This document shows positions 1-7,329 of a stretch of DNA of 64,000 nucleotides, piece by piece; the stretch's first letter is position 1; the number at the start of each line of letters is the position of its first letter. The DNA is from Rhodoblastus sp963727035. GTDB lineage: Bacteria; Pseudomonadota; Alphaproteobacteria; Rhizobiales; Beijerinckiaceae. Below the pieces are notes generated by a model that was not told where the DNA came from, did no database searches, and worked only from the letters and a program-made list of their open reading frames with translations. Where the stretch lies: positions 30,124 through 94,123 of the forward strand of contig CAVSEY010000008.1 in NCBI GenBank assembly GCA_963727035.1, in the 5' to 3' direction. The position numbers and the translations under genes were made by a program.

Positions 1-68
1 CAATTCTGATGCGATCCATTGTTCCTCGCTGGGCGCCGCGACAATGGGCGCCATTGCTTTCGGATATT

Positions 69-254
69 TCAAATGTCCTGCGGACCGCCGTCGTCGCCCG
101 CCTTGCGCTGGCGGGTCTGGTCCTTGCGCCGCCGCAGATTGGCGCGCAAGGCCTCGGCCAACCGCTGCTTTTCCGCGAGCTTGGCCGGGGAAAGGGCCTC
201 CGGCGCCTTTTTGGGCGGGGCTTCGGCTTTCGGGTCCGTGGCGTTATCCTTCAT
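69..254 (-). CDS. Small conserved hypothetical protein, 61 aa
   Basis: A 61-residue lysine- and arginine-rich polypeptide with no signal peptide or membrane segment. The N-terminal third is acidic/proline-rich (KAEAPPKKAPEA) and the C-terminal half is a basic helix (LRANLRRRKDQTRQRK). Short proteins of this shape occur in many Hyphomicrobiales, to my knowledge without an assigned function. It is transcribed away from the neighbouring tRNA-Thr gene. No strong Shine-Dalgarno is visible before the ATG. The gene is plausible because of its composition and resemblance to this family, but the function is unknown. Confidence 0.6.
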   Translation of the reverse strand: MKDNATDPKAEAPPKKAPEALSPAKLAEKQRLAEALRANLRRRKDQTRQRKAGDDGGPQDI

Positions 255-411
255 GTCGGGCGGTTCTATGCGGGAAAGGCGCGGCGAACAAGCCTTTGGC
301 GCGGATTTGCGACAAATTGGGGGCCGGCGGCGAAACTGGCGCTTGCCATGAGGGTTTCGCTATGGCAGAAACCGCGCGCCTGACCGAACCAAAGCGCCGG
401 GGGCGAAATCA

Positions 412-486
<75 letters not shown>

Positions 487-898
487 TTAAAAGCCAACAA
501 TTCCAGGGCTTAAGGGGCGGGCACTCCCTTTTCCCCAGCGAACGAAACGCGAAAATTCCCCCAAAATTCCCCAGCTATTTGGGGAAAATCCGGGGAATGC
601 GTTCGATAACTGTTCCCGCCGTGGCCTTGGTTTTCGGGATGGATTTTTTCCCGGTCCGCTGCGAGCGATCAGTCTTTGGCCAAAGGCAGCCACCATGAAA
701 CCGCAGAATTGAAAACAGCCCCTTCGGCTAGCCGGCGCCGGATAGTCGTCATAGGTAAATTCCGACGCTACCGCGCCAGAACGCCGCACGTTATATTTTG
801 GAAAATGCTCTGTTCTCTGATTTGTTTGGAACGACTGCCCGAGCGCCGGGAAAAAACATTACCCTGGATAGGCTTGACGGCGTCCCAGTGGTCCCAAA
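487..898. other. Gene-poor stretch after tRNA-Thr
   Basis: No convincing coding region. The first part holds several C- and G-runs, including a short inverted repeat TTCCCC...GGGGAA around 560-585. The open frames here have no recognisable domain. The position directly 3' of a tRNA and the apparently lower GC suggest an old integration scar, but no integrase or att repeat was found. Confidence 0.4.
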
Positions 899-1102
899 TT
901 GTCGAGAGGACCGCAAATTGGCACGAATCTGATTGTAATCTGTGGGCGGCGGCCGAATTATGCGCATGGTCTTTACGGCGGCGCTGGGCTCGGCGGCGTT
1001 CTTGGCTTGGTTCTGGTCGTGCTGCCCGTACTCTGGCTCTTGGCGGATGCCAGCCCGCACCTTGCGCCTGTGCGCGAAATAGGGAAATTCGATGACGACT
1101 GA
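899..1102 (+). CDS. Possible small single-pass membrane protein
   Basis: A short frame opening at a TTG codon would encode 67 residues with one hydrophobic segment, roughly residues 25-50 (GGVLGLVLVVLPVLWLLA), and an acidic tail. It overlaps the start of the downstream sensor kinase by 11 bases, so the two could be translationally coupled. An ATG frame at 960 also encodes a short hydrophobic peptide. The start codon is weak and no homologue is recognised, so this may be a chance frame. Confidence 0.25.
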   Translation: MSRGPQIGTNLIVICGRRPNYAHGLYGGAGLGGVLGLVLVVLPVLWLLADASPHLAPVREIGKFDDD

Positions 1103-2168
1103 TGATGCCGATGGGATCGAAGCTCTGCTCGATACAGTCAATCTGTCTGAGTCGCTGGGAAGTGACCGGTTCAAGCAGTTCCTCGATCATGCGCCGGTGG
1201 CTGTCGCCGTGTCGGAACTCCACCCTTCCGAGATCGTCACCTATGCCAATCTCGAATTCGAGCGCCTGACGGGTCAACCGGTTGCAGAAATTGAGGGCAG
1301 GAGTTGGAGAGCGTTGCCTGGGATCGCCGCCTCCGTCGGTGACAACCGCTTGCTGCGCGATGCCGTAAAGGACGATGCCGAATATATCGGTGAATTCACG
1401 ATCGAGCGAAAAACGGGGTCGGTGAATGTAACCGCCTGGTCCAACACGATCGAGGACGAGACTGGAAAGCCAAAATTCCGTCTTGTTGCTCTGGTGGGAG
1501 TGACGGCGCACGGGGCTGGCGGTGGCGCGCGGGCAAAAGCGTTTCAAGATAACGACATTCTTCTCCGGGAGCTCCAGCACCGCGTCAAGAACAATCTGCA
1601 GATGATTACGGCCTTGATCCGGTCAGAGGCTCGGAATGTGCCGGACGATGCAACTGGAGAACGCTTCGATAGGCTTGCTGGCAGGATAAACGCGCTAGCT
1701 GTTTTATATGATGCGCTTACTCGAGAGAATGCCAACGACAACGTCGACCTTGGCGCCTATCTCGGACAGATCGCGACCGCGGTCATGCAGGCGCACGCTG
1801 TCGAAGGCGTTCGTCTCGACATGAAACTCGATACTTGGCCCGTGTCGGTAGACGTGGCAATGCCCGCTGGACTTGTCGTGAACGAACTGCTGACTAACTC
1901 GCTCAAACACGCCTTCGCAGGCGGTGAAGGAGGCGCCATCAAACTTCACAGTTTGATCGACGATTACGGCTGCCACATTGTGATCGCCGACGATGGTGTT
2001 GGTTTGCCCGATGGTGCGATCTGGCCGAAGCCCGGAAAGCTCGGCGCGATCATTGTCCGGTCGCTAAGGGAAAACGCTTCAGCAAAAGTCGCAGTGAAGT
2101 CGTCGCCAGGGAACGGCATGAGCGTAATCATATCGTTTGCGAAAGCTGCGCTTTCCCAATCAGCTTAA
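1092..2168 (+). CDS. PAS-domain sensor histidine kinase, HisKA_2 family
   Basis: A 358-aa cytoplasmic sensor kinase. Residues about 25-140 form one PAS domain (DHAPVAVAVSE, then NLEFERLTGQ). It is followed by the H-box ELQHRVKNNLQMI, with the phospho-accepting His at 163, typical of the HisKA_2 class. The C-terminal HATPase domain shows an N-box (NELLTNSLKHAF) and a G-box (DDGVGLPDG). There is no transmembrane segment, so the signal is likely intracellular, such as light, redox or a small ligand. No response regulator lies next to it, making it an orphan kinase. Its codon use looks less GC-rich than the neighbours, which may indicate acquisition near the tRNA. The ATG overlaps the preceding short frame. 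Confidence 0.9.
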   Translation: MTTDDADGIEALLDTVNLSESLGSDRFKQFLDHAPVAVAVSELHPSEIVTYANLEFERLTGQPVAEIEGRSWRALPGIAASVGDNRLLRDAVKDDAEYIGEFTIERKTGSVNVTAWSNTIEDETGKPKFRLVALVGVTAHGAGGGARAKAFQDNDILLRELQHRVKNNLQMITALIRSEARNVPDDATGERFDRLAGRINALAVLYDALTRENANDNVDLGAYLGQIATAVMQAHAVEGVRLDMKLDTWPVSVDVAMPAGLVVNELLTNSLKHAFAGGEGGAIKLHSLIDDYGCHIVIADDGVGLPDGAIWPKPGKLGAIIVRSLRENASAKVAVKSSPGNGMSVIISFAKAALSQSA

Positions 2169-2278
2169 TAGGCTAAGTGGAACCCTGGCGGTCGGACGAC
2201 CCATGCGGTGTGTCGGTGGGAGAACATGACGGGGTTACGGTGACATGATACGAAACCACTAATTCAGGCGCCAAGCAC

Positions 2279-2683
2279 TCACGGCGCTATAAGCTCCACC
2301 CCTTCCGCACGGGCGGCCGTCGCGAGTTCGGCGTCGAGGGTCGCGAGGGGATCGCGGCGGCGCAGGGCCAGTTCGAGATAGGCGGCGTCATAGGCGGTCA
2401 AACGATGTTTTCGCGCAATCCGCAGGAGGGTTTCGTCCTCGCATTGGCCGTCGATTTCGATGGGGAGCGCGCCTAATAACCGCAGGGCTTGCGCGGTCTG
2501 TTCCGCGCCGATGCGGCCGCGCCTTTCGCTGGTCAGCAGCAGATTGCGCATTTCGAAGCGCCACAGGCTCGGCGCCACCGCCGTATCATGCCTGATCATC
2601 TACAAGGCTTGTTCAGCGATCGGATCGCGTTCATCCGGTAGAAACCATGCGGCGGCGATGGAGGCGTCGATGATGAAGGCCAT
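2279..2683 (-). pseudogene. VapC-like PIN toxin, interrupted by an in-frame TAG
   Basis: Read from the ATG at 2683, the frame begins MAFIIDASIAAAWFLPDE and continues to a TAG at 2602-2600 after 27 codons. Directly after it, in the same frame, comes a normal PIN C-terminus (residues TAYDAAYLELA and TLDAELATAA). Only one nonsense codon separates the halves; there is no frameshift. The first conserved catalytic aspartate (FIIDAS) lies in the detached N-terminal piece. A restart at the ATG at 2599 would give a 106-aa product lacking that residue and probably without RNase activity. The ATG overlaps the antitoxin stop (TGATG). The remaining possibility is amber readthrough. Confidence 0.85.
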
Positions 2684-2928
2684 CAGTATTTATGCCCTTC
2701 ATGGCGCGCGGCCAGCAGCTCGCTCAAACTCATTTGGGGCATCGTGCGCCGAAACTTTTCAATCTCGGCCAAAGTGCGCTCCAGCGCCGCCTGCCGCTGA
2801 CCGGCTTCGGGAACGAGTTGGGCGATCGGGCGGCCGTGGCGGGTGATGACGACGGTTTCGCCCGCCTCGACTTGATCGAGCAACGCCAGAAGGCGCGTTT
2901 TCGCTTCGGAGGCTTGAATTTCACGCAT
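2683..2928 (-). CDS. Phd/YefM-family antitoxin
   Basis: An 81-aa antitoxin preceding a broken VapC toxin. The N-terminal half has the Phd/YefM DNA-binding pattern (MREIQASEAKTRLLALLDQVE, then GETVVITRHGRPIAQLVP). The C-terminal tail, EIEKFRRTMPQMSLSELLAARHEG, is the likely toxin-binding segment. The frame is open further upstream, but the Met at 2928 begins the family-typical MREI start, so I use that. The stop overlaps the toxin ATG by one base, as usual in toxin-antitoxin operons. The antitoxin is intact while its toxin is interrupted, so it may now act only as an autoregulator or an antidote to related toxins. Confidence 0.88.
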   Translation of the reverse strand: MREIQASEAKTRLLALLDQVEAGETVVITRHGRPIAQLVPEAGQRQAALERTLAEIEKFRRTMPQMSLSELLAARHEGHKY

Positions 2929-3085
2929 GATTTTGACCAGTCGGTTTGACCGGTCTAATTTAATTTCGCGCGCATCCATTTGCAAGCGTTGGTTGGCCGT
3001 TTCCGACATCGCCTGCTTCATCGCGCTGTCGTCAAACCGGCCTAAAAATTGCTTGTACTCGTGGCCCGTCGCGGAGGGTGACGTC

Positions 3086-3508
3086 ATGAGCAAGGTTGTG
3101 TTTTATGCAAGGCCGGGCGCGGTAAGGGATGTCGAGCAGAAAGCCGTGCTCGCCGCCGCCGGATTTGAGGTCGAGGCGCGCGATCTGACTGCGGAACATT
3201 GGACTTCCGCCAGCCTGCGCGCCTTTTTCGATGAAAGGCCGATCGTGGAATGGTTCGATCCGGCCGAGCCCCGGGTGGTTTCGGGCGAGATCGACCCCGG
3301 CAAGCTGAACGCCCAGGAAGCGCTGGTGACGCTCGCGATCGATCCGCGCCTGATCAACGGGCCGCTGGTCCGCCATGACGGAAACTGCGCGGCCGGCCTC
3401 GACACCGAGCAATTGCGCGAATTCATGGACACGCGCGCGCAAGCCGGCAAGACCACGCCGGTGCGGCGCCTGCCGCGAACCTGGGGCGAAGCCTGGTCGG
3501 GGAATTGA
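3086..3508 (+). CDS. ArsC/Spx-family protein, nitrogenase-associated (NifO-like)
   Basis: A 140-aa thioredoxin-fold protein of the ArsC/Spx superfamily. The sequence resembles the nitrogenase-associated branch (NifO type), with AAGFEVEARDLTAE, WFDPAEPRV and IDPRLINGPLVRHDG. In the usual family the first loop carries a cysteine (PGC); here the sequence reads FYARPGAVRD, so that cysteine is missing and classical arsenate-reductase chemistry is unlikely. The ATG at 3086 has a good Shine-Dalgarno (GGAGGG). It diverges from the antitoxin gene and no nif genes are in view, so a nitrogen-fixation link rests on family resemblance only. Confidence 0.8.
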   Translation: MSKVVFYARPGAVRDVEQKAVLAAAGFEVEARDLTAEHWTSASLRAFFDERPIVEWFDPAEPRVVSGEIDPGKLNAQEALVTLAIDPRLINGPLVRHDGNCAAGLDTEQLREFMDTRAQAGKTTPVRRLPRTWGEAWSGN

Positions 3509-3537
3509 GCGTCCGTTGAAATTAGCAAATTTTCACT

Positions 3538-3623
3538 GATCGCGACGCGTCGCGATCGGTGAACCCCTCGCATCAGCTCGGCGTCGCTTCGCTCCTAACC
3601 GGTTCTCATCAATGAGAACCGGT
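3538..3623. repeat. Dispersed double-hairpin repeat, copy A
   Basis: Two palindromes are separated by a conserved stretch. Hairpin 1 (3538-3557) has arms GATCGCGAC/GTCGCGATC. Hairpin 2 (3598-3623) has 12-bp arms ACCGGTTCTCAT/ATGAGAACCGGT. The linker CCTCGCATCAGCTCGGCGTC is nearly identical in copy B near 57.5 kb. The element ends one base before the stop codon of the minus-strand ferredoxin reductase gene and lies between convergent genes. It looks like a REP/BIME-type intergenic repeat, or an mRNA 3'-end hairpin without a T-run. Confidence 0.75.
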
Positions 3624-3624
3624 A

Positions 3625-4467
3625 TTATTGCTCGACGAAAGCCTTTTCGATCACATAAGTGGCGGGATCGCCGCTTGAGCCCTCGCGAAAACCGCGATCC
3701 TGCAGCATCTTGACCAGATCGCGCAGCAGGCCGGGGCTGCCGCAGATCATGACGCGGTCCTCGGCCGGGTTGAGCGGCGGCTGGCCGATGTCGTCGAACA
3801 TCTTGCCGTTCACGATCAGGTCGGTGGCGCGGCCCTGATATTTGAACGGCTCGCGGGTCACGGTCGGATAGTGGATGAGCTTTTCGGTCACGACCTCGCC
3901 GAAAAACTCGTTCTCCTTGGCCGCCTTCACAATATCGAAGCCATATTGCAGCTCGGCGATCTGGCGGCAGCCATGAACCAGGATCAGGTGGTCGTAGAGG
4001 TCGTAAACCTCGGGGTCCTTGATCACGCTGGAGAAGGGCGCGATGCCGGTGCCGGTCGAGAACATGTAGAGCCTCTTGCCGGGCAACAGGCTCGACTGGA
4101 CCAAAGTGCCGGTCGGCTTGCGGCCGACGAGCACTTTGTCGCCGACCTTGAGATGCTGGAGGCGCGAGGTGAGGGGGCCGTCCTGCACCTTGATCGAGAA
4201 GAATTCCAGATCGTCCTCGTAATTGGCGCTGGCCATGGAATAGGCGCGCAGCAGGGGTTTGCCGTCGACTTCGAGGCCGATCATCGCGAACTGTCCGTTG
4301 ATGAAGCGGAAGGCCGGATCGCGGGTAGTACGGAAACGGAACAGGCGGTCGGTATAGTGCTGGACTTCCAGCACGGTCTCGCGGTTGAAGGCGCCGCCGC
4401 TCTTCTTCGGGGCCGCGGCTTGCGCGGGCGAGGCTGTCATCGTGCTGGTGTCGGCGGCTTCGGTCAT
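3625..4467 (-). CDS. fpr: Ferredoxin-NADP+ reductase (FPR type)
   Basis: A 280-aa FAD flavoprotein that transfers electrons between NADPH and ferredoxin or flavodoxin in the cytoplasm. Residues 74-80 hold the FAD-binding RxYS motif (RAYSMAS). The NADP-binding domain shows FSTGTGIAPF near residue 136 and MICGSPGLL further on. The C-terminus YVIEKAFVEQ is typical of proteobacterial FPR. The start at 4467 follows a Shine-Dalgarno GGAGAG; a longer open frame upstream has no such support. About 300 bases separate it from the next gene, suggesting a separate transcript. Such enzymes often serve oxidative-stress or Fe-S metabolism. Confidence 0.95.
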   Translation of the reverse strand: MTEAADTSTMTASPAQAAAPKKSGGAFNRETVLEVQHYTDRLFRFRTTRDPAFRFINGQFAMIGLEVDGKPLLRAYSMASANYEDDLEFFSIKVQDGPLTSRLQHLKVGDKVLVGRKPTGTLVQSSLLPGKRLYMFSTGTGIAPFSSVIKDPEVYDLYDHLILVHGCRQIAELQYGFDIVKAAKENEFFGEVVTEKLIHYPTVTREPFKYQGRATDLIVNGKMFDDIGQPPLNPAEDRVMICGSPGLLRDLVKMLQDRGFREGSSGDPATYVIEKAFVEQ

Positions 4468-4764
4468 CTGGCCTGTCTCTCCGTGCGATCCCTGCGCTCG
4501 ACGCCCTTCATCGCTCGCGCGAGAGGCGCCGGCGCTCGAGTTCACCTGATCGTGGCGGGACGAAACGACGCCCCGCGCGTCCCCCTCGCGCATGGATTCT
4601 CGCGAGGCTCGACGGCCGTCGAGCGAAATCCGGCGCTCTGCGCCCGGCAAAAACCTGCCGGACTGGGCTATGCAGCCCGTTCCTATCGCGGCGCGGCACG
4701 GTTGGCAATGGCGATTTGCGCGCCGCGCCGGGGCTGCGGCGAAACATCGCAACGAAATATAACT

Positions 4765-5640
4765 TTATCGGGCGCAAACCACCGCCGCCGCCGCGACCTG
4801 ATGGAACTGTCCGGCCTTGTCGAGCTGACGCACCGCCAGCATCATCTTGCGGGTCGAGGGGTCGATGTCGATCAGGTAATAGCCGGCGCGCCGGCGCGGG
4901 TTGCGGCCGATCGACGAGGCCGAGCAGATGCCCAGCACGGGGATCGGTCCGTGCGGGCCGCCCAGGCATTTGCGCGAGATGGAATGGCTGTGGCCGTGCA
5001 GCACGAGTTCCGCCCCTTCCTCCCGCACGATTTCGGCCAAGGCGCGATGATCGCGCAGGTTGCGGATGTTGCCGCCGCCGTCGACCGGGGGGTGGTGAAT
5101 CAGCAGCACCCGCATTTCGTCGCGCGTCGCGCGCAAGATTTCGGCGAGGCGCCCCAATTGCTGCGAACCCAATTTGCCGGAGGCGACGAAGGGCAGGGTG
5201 GGCACGCCGCTGCTGAGGCCGATGATCGCGACGCCGTCGCGGCGGCGCACGAAGGGAAAGCCCTGTTCGTCGTCGTCGCCGCGCGTCCAGGGGCCGAAGT
5301 CGCGCATCATGTGCGGCAGGCTCGAACGCATATAGGCGTCGTGGTTGCCGGGCGCGACGCTCACCTCCTTCGGCGGCCCGAGCGTCGTCAGCCATTGCGC
5401 CGCGAGCGGATATTCGGCCGGCAGGCCGATGTTGCAGATGTCGCCGGTCATGGCGACATGGTTGGGCCGGTGCTCGCGCATATCGGCGACCAGGGCGGCG
5501 AGGGCGTCCATGTCATGGGCGCGGTCGCGGCCGCGCCGCCAGTTAAGATAGCCGGTCGCGCGCTTGCCGAGCAGGTCGCGCCATTTGAGGCGGGGCAGCG
5601 GGCCGATGTGGGGGTCGGAGAGATGGGCAATGCGGAACAT
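4765..5640 (-). CDS. Metallophosphoesterase, calcineurin-like
   Basis: A 291-aa protein with every signature of the binuclear metallophosphoesterase fold: DxH at residues 9-11 (LSDPHIG), GDICN, GNHD, HHPP and HGHSHS. No signal peptide, so cytoplasmic. This group includes cyclic nucleotide phosphodiesterases and lipid pyrophosphatases; the substrate cannot be told from sequence. The start MFRIAHLSD directly precedes the first metal motif, as in relatives. It lies 8 bases after the MbfA stop on the same strand, so the two probably share a transcript. Confidence 0.9.
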   Translation of the reverse strand: MFRIAHLSDPHIGPLPRLKWRDLLGKRATGYLNWRRGRDRAHDMDALAALVADMREHRPNHVAMTGDICNIGLPAEYPLAAQWLTTLGPPKEVSVAPGNHDAYMRSSLPHMMRDFGPWTRGDDDEQGFPFVRRRDGVAIIGLSSGVPTLPFVASGKLGSQQLGRLAEILRATRDEMRVLLIHHPPVDGGGNIRNLRDHRALAEIVREEGAELVLHGHSHSISRKCLGGPHGPIPVLGICSASSIGRNPRRRAGYYLIDIDPSTRKMMLAVRQLDKAGQFHQVAAAAVVCAR

Positions 5641-5648
5641 GAAACGCC

Positions 5649-6626
5649 TCACGCCTGGCCGATGAGAATGCCGACCGCCAGCACGATCGCGCCGCCGAGC
5701 ACGATCTGGGCGGCCGCCTTGAGGAACGGCGTGTCCATGTAGCGCGCCCGGATATAGGCGATGGCCCAGAGTTCGAAGAAAACCACGATTCCGGCGATGC
5801 TGGTCGCGGTCCAGAAGGCGTGGGGCCAGGAATCGGGCACGAGATAGGGCAAGGTGTGGCCAAGCCCGCCGGCGGTGGTCATCAGCCCGGTGACCGCGCC
5901 GCGGATGACGGGCGCGCCGCGCCCGGTCAGCGAGCCGTCGTCTGACAGGGCCTCGGCGATGGCCATGCTGATCCCGGCGCCGATCGAGGCGGCGAGACCG
6001 ACCAGGAACGTGCTCCAGTTGTTCTGGGTGGCGAAGGCGGCGGCGAAGAGCGGCGCCAGGGTCGAGACCGAGCCATCCATCAGGCCGGCCAGGCCCGGCT
6101 GGACATATTGCAGGACAAAAAGCCTGTGCGCCGTGTGGCTTTCGGCCTCGCGCGCGCTTTCCGTGAGGATCGCCTCGGACAAGGCGCTGGCCTTCTCGCC
6201 ATGGCTCTTTTCGACCATGGCGAGATCGCCGAGCAATTTGCGCACGCCGACATCCTGCGCTTCTTGCGACGCCCGGGCGTAGAAGCGCTGCGCGTCGGTT
6301 TCCATCGCCTCGGCCTGGCGGCGGATCGTCTCCAGCGGCAGGTTCTTGATGAGCCAGGTCGGGCGGCGGCTCAAGAAGCCCTTGACGTCCTCGCGCCGGA
6401 TCGCGGGCAGGTTGGCGCCGAATCGCGACTGGTACATTTCCAGCAGCTGGCGGCGATGCCCGTCCTCCTCGGCGGCCATTTCGTGAAACACTTGCGACGT
6501 CGCGGGATAGCGGTCGGCCAGCTCTTCGGCGAAACTGGTGTAGATTCGGCTGTCTTCTTCCTCGGAGCTGATGGCGATGGCGAGGATTTCGCGCTGGGTC
6601 AGATCGGAAAAGTTCTTCAGACTCAT
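5649..6626 (-). CDS. mbfA: Membrane-bound ferritin/VIT-type iron exporter (MbfA)
   Basis: A 325-aa protein with an N-terminal ferritin-like diiron domain and a C-terminal VIT1-like membrane domain. The ferritin part (residues 1-155) contains SEEEDSRIY and two ExxH motifs (EEDGH, EKSH), which supply metal ligands. The membrane part has about five hydrophobic segments beginning near LAGLMDGSVSTLAPLF. In other rhizobia this protein exports iron under iron excess and peroxide stress and is controlled by Irr. Upstream there is an AT-rich TTTTTTTATAAT segment but no convincing Irr box. It is followed closely by the metallophosphoesterase. Confidence 0.93.
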   Translation of the reverse strand: MSLKNFSDLTQREILAIAISSEEEDSRIYTSFAEELADRYPATSQVFHEMAAEEDGHRRQLLEMYQSRFGANLPAIRREDVKGFLSRRPTWLIKNLPLETIRRQAEAMETDAQRFYARASQEAQDVGVRKLLGDLAMVEKSHGEKASALSEAILTESAREAESHTAHRLFVLQYVQPGLAGLMDGSVSTLAPLFAAAFATQNNWSTFLVGLAASIGAGISMAIAEALSDDGSLTGRGAPVIRGAVTGLMTTAGGLGHTLPYLVPDSWPHAFWTATSIAGIVVFFELWAIAYIRARYMDTPFLKAAAQIVLGGAIVLAVGILIGQA

Positions 6627-6753
6627 GGATTTCTCCGATGCCGGCGCGGTCGCCGGGGCGCAAGATTATAAAAAAACCCTCGCGCCCGTTCGCCAATCCG
6701 CCGCGCCAAAGCTATAATTTGGATCGAACGTCGAATCCAGCCGCGAGACTTTT

Positions 6754-7224
6754 ATGTCCGAAATGGCCTTCTGGCAAAAATGCGTGCGTCAGGGGCAGCG
6801 CATCGCCGGCCTGTTCATGCGGCCGATGACCCTCGGCGTCCGGGCGATCGCGCTGGACGACGCGGACCGGGTGTTCCTCGTGCGGCATGCCTATATTTCA
6901 GGCTTCCACCTGCCCGGCGGCGGCGTCGAAAGCGGCGAGACGGCGATGAGTTCGCTGCGGCGCGAATTGCGCGAGGAGGGCGGACTGGAGACGCTGGAGC
7001 CGCCGCGCCTGCTGGGTTTCTATCATAATCCGCGCCATTCCAGGCGCGATCATGTGGCGCTTTATCTGGCGCGGGTGCGTCAGGACAGGCCTAGGGCGCC
7101 GGACTGGGAAATCGTCGAATCCGGTTTTTTTTCGCTCGACGCCCTTCCGGAGGGCGCAACGCCCGCGACAAGGGCGCGCATCGACGAATATTTACGCAAG
7201 GCTGAACCTGCGACTTTATGGTAA
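6754..7224 (+). CDS. Nudix hydrolase
   Basis: A 156-aa Nudix enzyme. The Nudix box GX5EX7REUXEEXGU is complete at about residues 56-78 (GGVESGE...RELREEGGL), so Mg-dependent cleavage of a nucleoside-diphosphate-linked substrate is expected. The preceding HLPGGG is also canonical. The substrate is not predictable. It is transcribed divergently from mbfA with about 125 bases between, and lies 105 bases before ppc on the same strand. Confidence 0.92.
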   Translation: MSEMAFWQKCVRQGQRIAGLFMRPMTLGVRAIALDDADRVFLVRHAYISGFHLPGGGVESGETAMSSLRRELREEGGLETLEPPRLLGFYHNPRHSRRDHVALYLARVRQDRPRAPDWEIVESGFFSLDALPEGATPATRARIDEYLRKAEPATLW

Positions 7225-7329
7225 TGCCTTGGGAAGTTAAGCAGGGACGATGCGGTTCCGCGCCGGCCGGCCGGTGAGACCTTCAGTCGGCGGGAGGTGG
7301 AGTGCGCGCGGAACGCGGCGGAGCGGGAA

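Noticed and set aside
487..790. Attachment site or integrase next to tRNA-Thr
   Set aside because: No repeated tRNA 3' end and no integrase frame were found in the window.
6627..6753. Irr-box (ICE) upstream of mbfA
   Set aside because: Only an AT-rich TTTATAAT half-site is present; the second half is absent.
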